Origin: Ga0077554 sp046590885
GTDB lineage: Bacteria > Pseudomonadota > Gammaproteobacteria > Ga0077554 > Ga007554
Direction of reading: 5' to 3'
DNA: 17,521 bases
NCBI GenBank assembly: GCA_046590885.1
Contig: JBKJTS010000271.1
Location: 1-17,521, forward strand
Under the pieces are notes generated by a model, which made no database searches, had not been told where the DNA came from, and saw only the letters and a list, made by a program, of their open reading frames with translations. Positions 6,248 to 13,735 of the stretch are shown piece after piece. The position numbers were made by a program, and so were the translations under genes. How positions within the stretch are numbered: the stretch's first letter is position 1; each line of letters opens with the position of its first letter.

Positions 6248-8902
6248 ATGCAGGCTGTAAAGACCACCTGCCCTTATTGCGGTGTCGGGTGTGGCGTCGT
6301 GGTGACGCCTGCTGCCGATGGCAGTGTTGAAATTCACGGTGATAGTGATCATCCTGCCAATTATGGCCGCCTCTGTTCCAAAGGGTCTGCGCTGGCCGAA
6401 ACCATTGATCTGGATGGCCGCTTGTTGTATCCAGAAATCCGGGGTGCGCGTGTTGACTGGAGCACAGCTCTTACCGTGGTCGCGGAAAGTTTTACACGTA
6501 TTATCCGGGAGCATGGGTCGGATGCAGTGGCATTGTATGTATCGGGTCAGTTGCTCACTGAAGATTATTATGTTGCTAACAAGTTTGTAAAAGGATTTAT
6601 CGGCACCGCGAATATCGACACCAACTCGCGGCTATGTATGGCATCCAGTGTGGCGGGGCATAAGCGCGCCTTTGGGGCGGACACTGTTCCTGGTAATTAT
6701 ACCGATCTTGAGCAGGCTAATCTGATTGTGCTGGTAGGCTCTAACACCGCCTGGTGTCACCCGGTAATTTTTCAGCGCATTACTCAAGCAAAAAAACAAA
6801 ATCCCGATCTTAAAATTGTTGTCATTGATCCACGGCGTACGCAAACCTGCGATATTGCCGATTTACATTTGCCGCTCAAGCCGGGTACCGACACTTTATT
6901 GTTTAATGGTTTACTGGCTTACCTGCATGGCAATGGCGATAGTAATCCGTATTTTATCAACGCCCATACTGAAGGGCTGGATGCAGCACTACAGGCGGCT
7001 ATGTTCAGCGCATCTTCTATTGAATCTGTGGCGCATTCCTGCGGTTTGACAGAAGCGGACGTTGCGTTATTTTATCGATGGTTTTCCGGTACTGAGAAAG
7101 TAGTAAGTGCTTATTCGCAAGGGGTAAATCAATCATCCAGTGGTACGGATAAAGTAAATTCTATTATCAATTGCCATTTACTGACGGGGCGTATTGGGCG
7201 ACCGGGCATGGGGCCATTTTCAATTACGGGCCAACCCAATGCAATGGGTGGGCGTGAAGTGGGTGGCATGGCGACTCAGCTGGCTGCACACATGGATCTT
7301 GAAAATCCCGCGCACCGCGCAATCGTGCAGAATTTTTGGAACTCTCCTGCAATAGCGGATCAAGCTGGACTTAAAGCGGTTGATATGTTCAAGGCGATGG
7401 GTGACGGGCGCATCAAAGCTGTATGGATTATTGCGACTAATCCAGTCGATAGTCTGCCGGATGCCGATCAGGTACGCAAAGCAATACAGGCATGTGAATT
7501 AGTGGTGGTCTCTGATTGTATGCGTAACACCGATACCACCGCTCAAGCACATATTTTATTACCGGCGCTGGCGTGGGGTGAAAAAGATGGCACGGTAACT
7601 AATTCTGAGCGCCGGATTTCACGGCAGCGGCCTTTTCTTGCGCCACCTGGGGAAGCCAAAGCCGATTGGTGGATGGTTGCAGAAATTGCCAAACGCATGG
7701 GTTTTTCTAATTCATTTGAGTATGGTTCAGCGGCGCAGGTTTTTGCTGAGCATGCCGCATTGTCTGGCATGAATAATGGGGGTAGCCGTGATTTTGATAT
7801 CGGTGGCTTGGCATTGCTCGGTAGCGCTGGGTATGACGCGCTGTCACCGATACAATGGCCAGTGACGTATCAGCAACCCCAGGGTACGGAGCGCTTGTTT
7901 GGTGATGGACGCTTTTACACCCCCACGGGCAAAGCGCGGTTTATCGCGATTACGCCGCGCCCGCCTGCACATGCCACTGATGTGGAATTTCCCTTTATTT
8001 TAAATACCGGACGCGTACGTGACCAGTGGCATACCATGACACGCACCGGAAAATCACCGCGCTTATCTGCGCATATTACCGAGCCATATGCGGAGTTACA
8101 TCCTGAGGATGCCACGCGCGCGGGTCTCAAAGAAGGCGCACTGGCACGCATTAACAGCCGTTGGGGTGAGATGATCGCGCGTGTTAAAATCACCACAGAT
8201 CAATTGCGTGGCAGTATCTTTGTACCGATTCATTGGACGGATCAGTTTTCTAATCGCGGGCGGGTTGATGCGTTGGTGAATCCCATCACCGATCCGGTGT
8301 CCGGTCAGCCCGAATCCAAACATACGCCGGTGCATATTCAACCCTATACACCAGCCTGGCATGGTTTTCTTTTGTCGCAACGACGTTTAAATTTTAAGAA
8401 TACATCTTATTGGGTAAGCGCGGCAGGCAAAGATTTCTGGCGCTATGAATTAGCCGGTGAGCAAGCCCCTGCCGATTGGGTGCGTTGGGCCCGATATTTG
8501 CTGTGTAGGCCTAATGAAAAAGTGGAGTGGGCAGATTATCTGGATAAAGCGGCGGGTCGATATCGGGGTGCGCGTATCGTTAATAATCGCCTGGAAAGCT
8601 GCGTGTTTGTTGCGCCGACGTTTGAGTTGCCGCCGCGCACCTGGTTGGCAGGATTGTTTGCCAGGGATGAGTTGTCGTCTGAAGAGCGCGTGAGTTTGCT
8701 GGCGGGGCGTCCGGGTAAAGGACAGAGTGATGCAGGCCGGATTGTCTGTGCTTGCTTTGCGGTGGGGGTTAATACTATTACGGATGCCATACTCAAAAAC
8801 CAGCTCACCACGCCCGAAGCGATTGGTCAGACGCTAAAAGCTGGCACTAATTGTGGTTCGTGTATCCCTGAGTTAAAAGCCTTGCTTGCAGAAAAAGCGT
8901 GA
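6248..8902 (+). CDS. nasA: Assimilatory nitrate reductase, catalytic subunit (molybdopterin, [4Fe-4S], C-terminal [2Fe-2S])
   Basis: This cytoplasmic enzyme of 884 residues reduces nitrate to nitrite. The N-terminus carries a [4Fe-4S] site (C8, C11, C15 in CPYCGVGC, and C43 in RLCSKG). The bis-MGD catalytic domain follows, with C130 in NSRLCMASS as the expected molybdenum ligand and the conserved GRIGRPGMGPF segment. The molybdopterin dinucleotide-binding domain begins near FILNTGRVRDQWHTMTR. At the end is a BFD-like [2Fe-2S] domain with C834, C836, C869 and C872, as in the Klebsiella NasA type. The ATG at 6248 has GGTGA 7 bases upstream and gives the family N-terminus; the GTG at 6227 is an unlikely extension. 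It is last in the nirBD transcript. No separate electron-transfer subunit gene is present here, so the donor is unknown. Called nasC in some organisms. Confidence 0.96.
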   Translation: MQAVKTTCPYCGVGCGVVVTPAADGSVEIHGDSDHPANYGRLCSKGSALAETIDLDGRLLYPEIRGARVDWSTALTVVAESFTRIIREHGSDAVALYVSGQLLTEDYYVANKFVKGFIGTANIDTNSRLCMASSVAGHKRAFGADTVPGNYTDLEQANLIVLVGSNTAWCHPVIFQRITQAKKQNPDLKIVVIDPRRTQTCDIADLHLPLKPGTDTLLFNGLLAYLHGNGDSNPYFINAHTEGLDAALQAAMFSASSIESVAHSCGLTEADVALFYRWFSGTEKVVSAYSQGVNQSSSGTDKVNSIINCHLLTGRIGRPGMGPFSITGQPNAMGGREVGGMATQLAAHMDLENPAHRAIVQNFWNSPAIADQAGLKAVDMFKAMGDGRIKAVWIIATNPVDSLPDADQVRKAIQACELVVVSDCMRNTDTTAQAHILLPALAWGEKDGTVTNSERRISRQRPFLAPPGEAKADWWMVAEIAKRMGFSNSFEYGSAAQVFAEHAALSGMNNGGSRDFDIGGLALLGSAGYDALSPIQWPVTYQQPQGTERLFGDGRFYTPTGKARFIAITPRPPAHATDVEFPFILNTGRVRDQWHTMTRTGKSPRLSAHITEPYAELHPEDATRAGLKEGALARINSRWGEMIARVKITTDQLRGSIFVPIHWTDQFSNRGRVDALVNPITDPVSGQPESKHTPVHIQPYTPAWHGFLLSQRRLNFKNTSYWVSAAGKDFWRYELAGEQAPADWVRWARYLLCRPNEKVEWADYLDKAAGRYRGARIVNNRLESCVFVAPTFELPPRTWLAGLFARDELSSEERVSLLAGRPGKGQSDAGRIVCACFAVGVNTITDAILKNQLTTPEAIGQTLKAGTNCGSCIPELKALLAEKA

Positions 8903-8903
8903 A

Positions 8904-10202
8904 CTATTTGAAAACCCCCCGCGCCAGTAGTGCTGCGCCATAAGCGGCGTCTTGCTGTTTGGCAGTGTGTATCGGCACATTAAGCATGCGCTGCCGAATT
9001 TCTTGCCAGGCCCTGTTGCGGGCACCGCTGCCTGCGGTGTATATCACGGTTGGGTAGGGCGCACCACTTTTAACCAGCCGGTGATAACCCTGTTGTTCAA
9101 TGCGAGCGATACCTTCCAGTATGCCCTGGAAAAATTGCAGATCATCGGCAGGCCGTGGGGTTAACCGGGGCGCAAACGTAGGGTCACATACGGGGAAGCG
9201 CTCGCCAGGCACCCGTAGCGGGTAATAATCCAGCCCCGTGGCTTGTGCAGGCTGTAGCTGCGGTGTCATGGCTGTAAGCTGGTCTTGGGTGAAGTATTGC
9301 AGTAATACGGCGCCACCGCTGTTTGATGCGCCGCCTGCCAGCCATAAATCACCGAGACGGTGGCTATATATTCCATAGGTGGGTGCGAAGATTGGTTTTG
9401 GTGAAATAATTTTAATTACCAGCGTGGAGCCTAATGACGTCACCGCTTCGCCCGTACTGTGCGCGCCTGTTGCAAGAAAAGCCGCAGTGCTGTCAGTAGT
9501 CCCGGTAACCACCTGAGTGTCTGGCGATAGGCCAAACTCACGTTGAATCTGAGTGGTAATAGTGCCGATCGGTGTGCCAGGTGGTAATACTTCGGGTAAT
9601 AATTTTTTGTTGATCCCGAGGTTATCCAGCCATGTAGGCCATTCGCGTTTAACCGCGTCGTACCCGAGTTTCAAAGCGTTATTCTCATCACTTATGCCGA
9701 AGTGGCCGCTAAATTGACCCATAACCCAGTCCGCCTGATGCACAGCATGCCGTGGCGTTGCCTTAATAGATTCTGGAACAAACTGCTGGTGCAGATAAAG
9801 CAGTTTTGCCAGCGCTGAGGTTGCACCGTGCGCGCCACTTTCAGGGGGCGCAATGTTTTTGATCTGTGCAGCTTGATGAGTGCTGCGTGCATCGTGGTAC
9901 ATCAGCGCGGGGCACAGTGGGCGACCGACATCGTCAGTTAGCAGCAGGGTGCCGGAAGTGCCATCCACTGCGATGGCGCGTATCCGTTCCGCATCCTTTT
10001 TTGCCATGGAATTTAACAGGTCATGCAGGGTTTCCTGCACCGCTGACCACCACAACTGTGGATCCTGCTCTACTGCATCGCCATTGCGTAATGGAGCGGG
10101 TAGGGCGCGGCTACTTTGCCCCTGTATCGTGCAATCGCTATCTATGGCAATGATGCGGCAACCCGAGGTGCCTAAATCAATGCCAAGATAAAGATCAGTC
10201 AC
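8904..10202 (-). CDS. FGGY-family carbohydrate kinase, D-ribulose kinase/xylulokinase-like
   Basis: This would phosphorylate a sugar or polyol with ATP. The 432-residue protein has the two actin-like lobes of the family: the N-terminal phosphate loop YLGIDLGTSGCR, AVDGTSGTLLL, the catalytic-base segment GTTDST (D237), SLGSTLVIKI, and the C-terminal nucleotide-site motifs TAGSGARN and DAAYGAALLA. The segment with ARIEQQGYHRL and YTAGSGARN resembles the plant/cyanobacterial D-ribulose kinase (XK-1) branch more than classical XylB, so ribulose is the best guess; this is from memory of the family, not a search. I prefer the GTG at 10202: it overlaps the queF stop as GTGA, has GGTGA 7 bases upstream, and puts the first strand at the usual place. 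The ATG at 10232 would add 10 residues and a 34-base overlap. Last gene of hslO-queF-kinase. Confidence 0.88.
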   Translation of the reverse strand: MTDLYLGIDLGTSGCRIIAIDSDCTIQGQSSRALPAPLRNGDAVEQDPQLWWSAVQETLHDLLNSMAKKDAERIRAIAVDGTSGTLLLTDDVGRPLCPALMYHDARSTHQAAQIKNIAPPESGAHGATSALAKLLYLHQQFVPESIKATPRHAVHQADWVMGQFSGHFGISDENNALKLGYDAVKREWPTWLDNLGINKKLLPEVLPPGTPIGTITTQIQREFGLSPDTQVVTGTTDSTAAFLATGAHSTGEAVTSLGSTLVIKIISPKPIFAPTYGIYSHRLGDLWLAGGASNSGGAVLLQYFTQDQLTAMTPQLQPAQATGLDYYPLRVPGERFPVCDPTFAPRLTPRPADDLQFFQGILEGIARIEQQGYHRLVKSGAPYPTVIYTAGSGARNRAWQEIRQRMLNVPIHTAKQQDAAYGAALLARGVFK

Positions 10203-10588
10203 GGAAGTGTCACCGGTGGAGGCGGCACCCATACATCGTTACGATGTTCTGCCACCACGTTAGTATAAACACCCCCGCGTACGTTGAATTTGGCGGTAAT
10301 TCGCATAAAATGCGGTGCGCATACCTGCACCAGATCATCAAGAATGCGATTCGTCACCGCTTCATGAAAAGCACCTTCATTACGGTATGACCAGATGTAA
10401 AGTTTCAGCGACTTAAGCTCGATGCAGCGCAGATGAGGTACATACGCAATTTCTATGACTGCAAAATCCGGCTGGCCGGTTTTGGGACACAGGCAGGTAA
10501 ATTCCGGAACGCTGATATGAATAGTATAATCGCGCCCCGCTACCGGATTATCAAATGTTTCAAGCTGCCGGGTGGCTTGGGTAGTCAT
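10199..10588 (-). CDS. queF: NADPH-dependent 7-cyano-7-deazaguanine (preQ0) reductase
   Basis: QueF reduces the nitrile of preQ0 to the aminomethyl group of preQ1, a precursor of queuosine in tRNAs with GUN anticodons. The protein is 129 residues, of the short single-domain (YkvM) form. The nucleophile and proton donor are visible in CPKTGQPD as C34 and D41, and the family motif appears as ELKSLKLYIWSYRNE. I chose the ATG at 10588, with GGAA a few bases upstream; a TTG at 10600 would add four residues. It lies 31 bases after hslO and overlaps the following kinase start by 4 bases, which suggests translational coupling. The tRNA-Asn(GUU) gene nearby is itself a queuosine substrate, but that proximity may be chance. 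Confidence 0.95.
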   Translation of the reverse strand: MTTQATRQLETFDNPVAGRDYTIHISVPEFTCLCPKTGQPDFAVIEIAYVPHLRCIELKSLKLYIWSYRNEGAFHEAVTNRILDDLVQVCAPHFMRITAKFNVRGGVYTNVVAEHRNDVWVPPPPVTLP

Positions 10589-10619
10589 AATAGATTCCAA
10601 TCGTTATCCCTGGTTAGAT

Positions 10620-11498
10620 TTAATGCTTAACGGCTGGCGGTGTGATACCCGAGAATTCACCGAAAGCCGCGAAGATCACCTCGGCGTCAATCGGATCCAG
10701 CGCATAATGTTTGCCGCAGAACTCGCAATTCACACTCACTGCACCCTGTTCATGCAGAATGCTCTGAACCTCATCCTGGCCGAGCATACGCAGCACCCCC
10801 GCAACACGCTCGCGTGAGCATGAACAACGAAAGCTGACTGGCTCGCTATCAAACAGTCGCACATCTTCTTCATGATACAGGCGGTGAATGATTTCGGTTG
10901 CAGGAAGTTCTAACAGTTCATGATGAGTAATCGTCGCCCCCAGATGGCCAACACGCGGCCAGGCGTCGTCATCGCTATCGTGCGGCAAACGTTGCAATAA
11001 CATCCCTGCCGCTTGCTGGTCGTTAGCCGCCAGCCACAAACGGGTGTCCAGTTGTTCGGAATGGAGCAGATAATGTTGCAGAACTTCTGCAATCGTTTCA
11101 CCTTCAAGGTTAACGATGCCCTGATAGCGTTCTTTGTTATGGCTCGCCTCAATCGTGATCACCAGCTTACCATCCCCCAGCAATTGGTCAAGTGGTGCGG
11201 GCTGTATGTCTTCACGCCATTGCGCGAGTGCGCGCAATGTGCGTGCGCTGGTGCACTCCACCACCAGCAGACTGATCGGCCCGTTACCCTGAATCTGCAT
11301 TATCATTGCGCCATCAAATTTGAGCGTAGCCGACAGCAGAGCCGCTGCGGCCATCATCTCCCCCAGCAGGTTACGCAGGGCGGGGGGATAATTGCGGCGT
11401 TCCAGCACCGTCCGCCAAGTGGCATCAAGATGTACAATCTCCCCCCGGATAGGCGCTTCTTCAAAAATGAAGCGTTGTAACATGTCGCTGGACGGCAT
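10620..11498 (-). CDS. hslO: Redox-regulated molecular chaperone Hsp33
   Basis: Hsp33 is a cytoplasmic holdase that is inactive while its four cysteines bind zinc and becomes active when oxidation or bleach-type stress forms disulfides. The protein is 292 residues, the usual length. The C-terminal redox switch is intact: C225 and C227 (CSC), then after 30 residues C258 and C261 (CEFC). The N-terminal domain contains family segments such as GEMMAAAALLSATLKFDG and QIQGNGP. The ATG at 11498 has AGAGGA 5 bases upstream. It is the first gene of a three-gene operon with queF and the FGGY kinase, and is followed by queF after 31 bases. Confidence 0.97.
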   Translation of the reverse strand: MPSSDMLQRFIFEEAPIRGEIVHLDATWRTVLERRNYPPALRNLLGEMMAAAALLSATLKFDGAMIMQIQGNGPISLLVVECTSARTLRALAQWREDIQPAPLDQLLGDGKLVITIEASHNKERYQGIVNLEGETIAEVLQHYLLHSEQLDTRLWLAANDQQAAGMLLQRLPHDSDDDAWPRVGHLGATITHHELLELPATEIIHRLYHEEDVRLFDSEPVSFRCSCSRERVAGVLRMLGQDEVQSILHEQGAVSVNCEFCGKHYALDPIDAEVIFAAFGEFSGITPPAVKH

Positions 11499-11534
11499 GC
11501 ATGTCCTCTATTAATTTAATGTTTAAAAAAAGGG

Positions 11535-11562
11535 ATTTTAACATAAATGTGAGTGGTGTTAT
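11535..11562 (-). promoter_or_regulatory. Candidate sigma-70 promoter of hslO-queF-kinase
   Basis: On the - strand, ATAACA (11562-11557, 4 of 6 to the -35 consensus) and TAAAAT (11540-11535, 5 of 6 to the -10 consensus) are separated by 16 bases. Transcription would begin near 11528, about 30 bases before the hslO ATG. The flanking sequence is AT-rich, so chance matches are likely. No heat-shock (sigma-32) consensus was clear. Confidence 0.35.
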
Positions 11563-11626
11563 TACGCTGACGGGGGATGCCCCCCCATGGCCACAGGCTA
11601 TAGAAAATTTATAGGAGTCCCTGCTA

Positions 11627-11656
11627 TTGACCGCAAGGGTGCCCTGCAAGTACTAT
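11627..11656 (+). promoter_or_regulatory. Candidate promoter of tRNA-Asn
   Basis: TTGACC (11627-11632, 5 of 6) and TACTAT (11651-11656, 4 of 6) are 18 bases apart, with the start expected near 11663 and the tRNA at 11680. An AT-rich stretch upstream (about 11599-11613) could serve as an UP element, and the bases after the -10 are GC-rich, as in growth-rate controlled stable RNA promoters. A dyad with AGGG-TG-CCCT at its centre (11636-11645) fills the spacer. Confidence 0.5.
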
Positions 11657-11679
11657 ACGCGTCCACGTTGTATCCTTAT

Positions 11680-11755
<76 letters not shown>

Positions 11756-12060
11756 TTTTGAATCCTAACTTAAGGTAAACCTGCCACTCAAGCCTGCATG
11801 GGGACTGGCGCAGCCGTATATTCCCTTTCTTCAATGGATATCTGAAATTAGCTCATTCTCCATCAATTACCTCCCAAGCCCATTACTAATCAGAGATTTT
11901 TAACGGGATTTTGCAACGCCAACCTATTTTTGGGCAAAGTAGTGCCGTTCCTTGATAATCCAGCTAAAACTTGCCGCTTTACGGTAACAGTTTGCCAATC
12001 CTCTGCTTTTTTTATCAAATAATTTAATTAAATAATTGTTTTATAAGGTATTTATTTTTA
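11756..12060 (+). other. Non-coding region between tRNA-Asn and the flagellar promoter
   Basis: I find no supportable gene in these 305 bases. The last 60 bases are very AT-rich and include a T7 run (12007-12013) and TATCAA-ATAA-TT (12013-12024), an IHF-like match with one mismatch (T at 12025). It lies about 62-74 bases upstream of the predicted flgB start, a common position for an IHF bend at sigma-54 promoters. TTGCC words near 11970 and 11990 could be half-sites for a flagellar enhancer-binding protein, but no site is clear. Confidence 0.4.
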
Positions 12061-12076
12061 TGGCATGAAAGATGCA
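12061..12076 (+). promoter_or_regulatory. Sigma-54 (RpoN) promoter of the flgB operon
   Basis: TGGCAT-GAAAG-ATGCA carries the invariant GG (12062-12063) and GC (12074-12075) at the right spacing and departs from TGGCAC-N5-TTGCA at only two positions. Transcription should start near 12087, 26 bases before the flgB ATG at 12113. The preceding AT-rich stretch with an IHF-like site fits. Sigma-54 control of rod and hook genes through a FleQ/FlrC-type activator is known in several proteobacteria. Confidence 0.7.
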
Positions 12077-12112
12077 TTTTCTTGGGCACGAGCTCACAAG
12101 AAAGGATCTATC

Positions 12113-12535
12113 ATGCCGTTCAACATTGATTCTGCCCTAGGAATTTTCCCCCAAGCATTGGCCTTGCATGCTCGGCGCGCAGAAATGCTGGCCGCGAATC
12201 TGGCCAATGCAGATACACCCAACTACAAATCCCGGGATATTGATTTCAAAGCAGCGCTTCAGTCGACCCTGGAGTCGGGTCAGGGCGTGTTGGCTCAGGC
12301 GGGCGCAGGTAGCTTGAAGCGTACCCAGGTAGGGCATCTGGGTGAGGACTCTGACATAGAGGCGATGGGATTGGTGATGTACCGCATGCCGAATCAATCC
12401 TCGCTCGATGGCAATACTGTTAATGCCGAAGTGGAACAGGCTGAATTCACCCGTAACGCGATCCAGTATCAGGCCGCACTCACATTTCTGGGTGGCCGTA
12501 TTAAAACCATGATGACTGCGATAAGAGGAGATTAA
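12113..12535 (+). CDS. flgB: Flagellar basal-body rod protein FlgB
   Basis: FlgB is a proximal rod subunit exported by the flagellar type III apparatus, without a cleaved signal. The protein is 140 residues. The N-terminal rod motif LAANLANADTPNYKSRDIDF and the C-terminal coiled segment (NAEVEQAEFTRNAIQYQAAL) are typical. I chose the ATG at 12113, preceded by AAAGGA 6 bases upstream. An upstream ATG at 12065 would add 16 residues unlike the family and would begin inside the sigma-54 promoter. It is first of the seven-gene flagellar run, with flgC starting 3 bases after its stop. Confidence 0.96.
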   Translation: MPFNIDSALGIFPQALALHARRAEMLAANLANADTPNYKSRDIDFKAALQSTLESGQGVLAQAGAGSLKRTQVGHLGEDSDIEAMGLVMYRMPNQSSLDGNTVNAEVEQAEFTRNAIQYQAALTFLGGRIKTMMTAIRGD

Positions 12536-12538
12536 TTT

Positions 12539-12952
12539 ATGTCGTCATTCAACATATTCGATATTGCCGGCTCAGGGATGAGTGCGCAATCACTGCGCCT
12601 CAATCTTACCGCGAGCAATCTTGCCAATGCCGAGAGTGTGAGCGGCAACAAGGCAGGCGTATATCGGCCGCGTGAGCCGGTATTTGCCGCCTTGCTGGAT
12701 CGGGAAACTGGTAGCGATACCGCCGCACGGGTGCAAGTGGTGGGTGTCACTGAAAGCAATGAAGATCCGCAAATGCGTTATGAGCCCGGCCATCCGCTGG
12801 CAGATGAAAAAGGCTATATCTATTTGCCGAATGTGAATGTAGTGGAGCAGATGGCTAATATGATTTCTGCATCACGTTCATATCAAAACAATGTTGAAAT
12901 ATTGAATACAGCAAAACAGTTATTGCTGGCCACGTTAAGAATTGGCCAGTAA
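12539..12952 (+). CDS. flgC: Flagellar basal-body rod protein FlgC
   Basis: FlgC is a proximal rod subunit that stacks with FlgB and FlgF. The protein is 137 residues, typical of the family. The N-terminal LNLTASNLANAES motif and the C-terminal NVNVVEQMANMISASRSYQN helix, which packs into the rod core, are clear. AGAGGAG ends 8 bases before the ATG at 12539 and overlaps the end of flgB, so the two genes are probably co-translated. flgD begins 23 bases after its stop. Confidence 0.97.
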   Translation: MSSFNIFDIAGSGMSAQSLRLNLTASNLANAESVSGNKAGVYRPREPVFAALLDRETGSDTAARVQVVGVTESNEDPQMRYEPGHPLADEKGYIYLPNVNVVEQMANMISASRSYQNNVEILNTAKQLLLATLRIGQ

Positions 12953-12975
12953 CAAATCGGTAATGGAGAAAAAAC

Positions 12976-13659
12976 ATGGCAAATAATATTGATGCAAGCA
13001 TCCTGGCTAAATTGGGGATTTCCAACGCAAACACTGCTCAGGCGGCTGAATCATCGAAAGATAAACTGGGACAGAAAGATTTCTTGAAATTGATGGTGGC
13101 CCAACTTAAAAATCAGGATCCGATGAAGCCGATGGAAAATGGGGATTTCCTCGGGCAAATGGCGCAATTCAGCTCGGTGACCGGGCTGCAGGATTTGCAG
13201 GCATCTTTTAATCAATTGGCGGGAGTGATGCAATCCAATCAGGCATTACAAGCTTCGGCATTGGTGGGGCGGTCTGCATTGGTGCCGGGTAACGCTGCAA
13301 TGTTGTCCTCGGGACAAATGGTATTAGGTGCGGTTGATTTGCCAGCCAGTACAGCAAATGTGGCGCTGGCTGTTACGGATCAATCGGGGAAAGTAGTGAG
13401 GTTAATGAACATGGGGCCACAGGCGACTGGATTAGCAAGTTTTCAGTGGGATGGTAAGACAGATTCTGGTGAGTTAGCGGCGGCAGGTAGATACAAAGTA
13501 GTGGCTAACGCGATGGTTGATGGAAAAGTGCAGGCAGTTGATACATTAGTAGCTGCGAGAGTTGAAAGTGTCACGTTGGGTCGGGGGGGGCAAGAGTCAA
13601 CACTCAATCTGGCTGGTCTCGGTTCCTTGGAGATGTCAAAAGTTCGTCAAATCATGTGA
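12976..13659 (+). CDS. flgD: Flagellar hook assembly (hook cap) protein FlgD
   Basis: FlgD caps the growing hook and guides FlgE polymerisation, and is later removed. The protein is 227 residues. The conserved N-terminal segment KDFLKLMVAQLKNQDPMKPM (about residues 35-54) and the following FLGQMAQFSSVTGLQDL are diagnostic. The C-terminal half has the FLN-like beta domain (FQWDGKTDSGELAAAGRYK). TGGAG lies 7 bases before the ATG. A long stem-loop starts right after its stop codon and separates it from flgE. Confidence 0.97.
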   Translation: MANNIDASILAKLGISNANTAQAAESSKDKLGQKDFLKLMVAQLKNQDPMKPMENGDFLGQMAQFSSVTGLQDLQASFNQLAGVMQSNQALQASALVGRSALVPGNAAMLSSGQMVLGAVDLPASTANVALAVTDQSGKVVRLMNMGPQATGLASFQWDGKTDSGELAAAGRYKVVANAMVDGKVQAVDTLVAARVESVTLGRGGQESTLNLAGLGSLEMSKVRQIM

Positions 13660-13718
13660 TCCTTAAAATGGCGATTCACTACAGTTCAGTCGCCTTCTTT
13701 AGGATGATTTTATTTTTT
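13660..13718 (+). terminator. Terminator-like hairpin between flgD and flgE
   Basis: The arms 13660-13674 and 13690-13704 pair at 12 of 15 positions (TCCT with AGGA, GGCGA with TCGCC, three mismatches) around a 15-base loop, and are followed by a U-rich tail that ends in six T (13713-13718). It begins on the base after the flgD stop. The flgE ribosome site follows directly. It may terminate part of the transcripts and so set the amount of hook protein, or act as an RNA processing or stability element. Confidence 0.6.
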
Positions 13719-13735
13719 AAGAGGAGCACAACAAT

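Noticed and set aside
11572..11586. GGGGG-ATG-CCCCC hairpin between hslO and the tRNA promoter
   Set aside because: Strong stem but no U tract on either strand, and it lies upstream of both flanking genes, so it is not a terminator; no other role could be supported.
12065..12112. Longer FlgB start at ATG 12065
   Set aside because: The added 16 residues do not resemble FlgB and the start falls inside the sigma-54 promoter; ATG 12113 has a good ribosome site.
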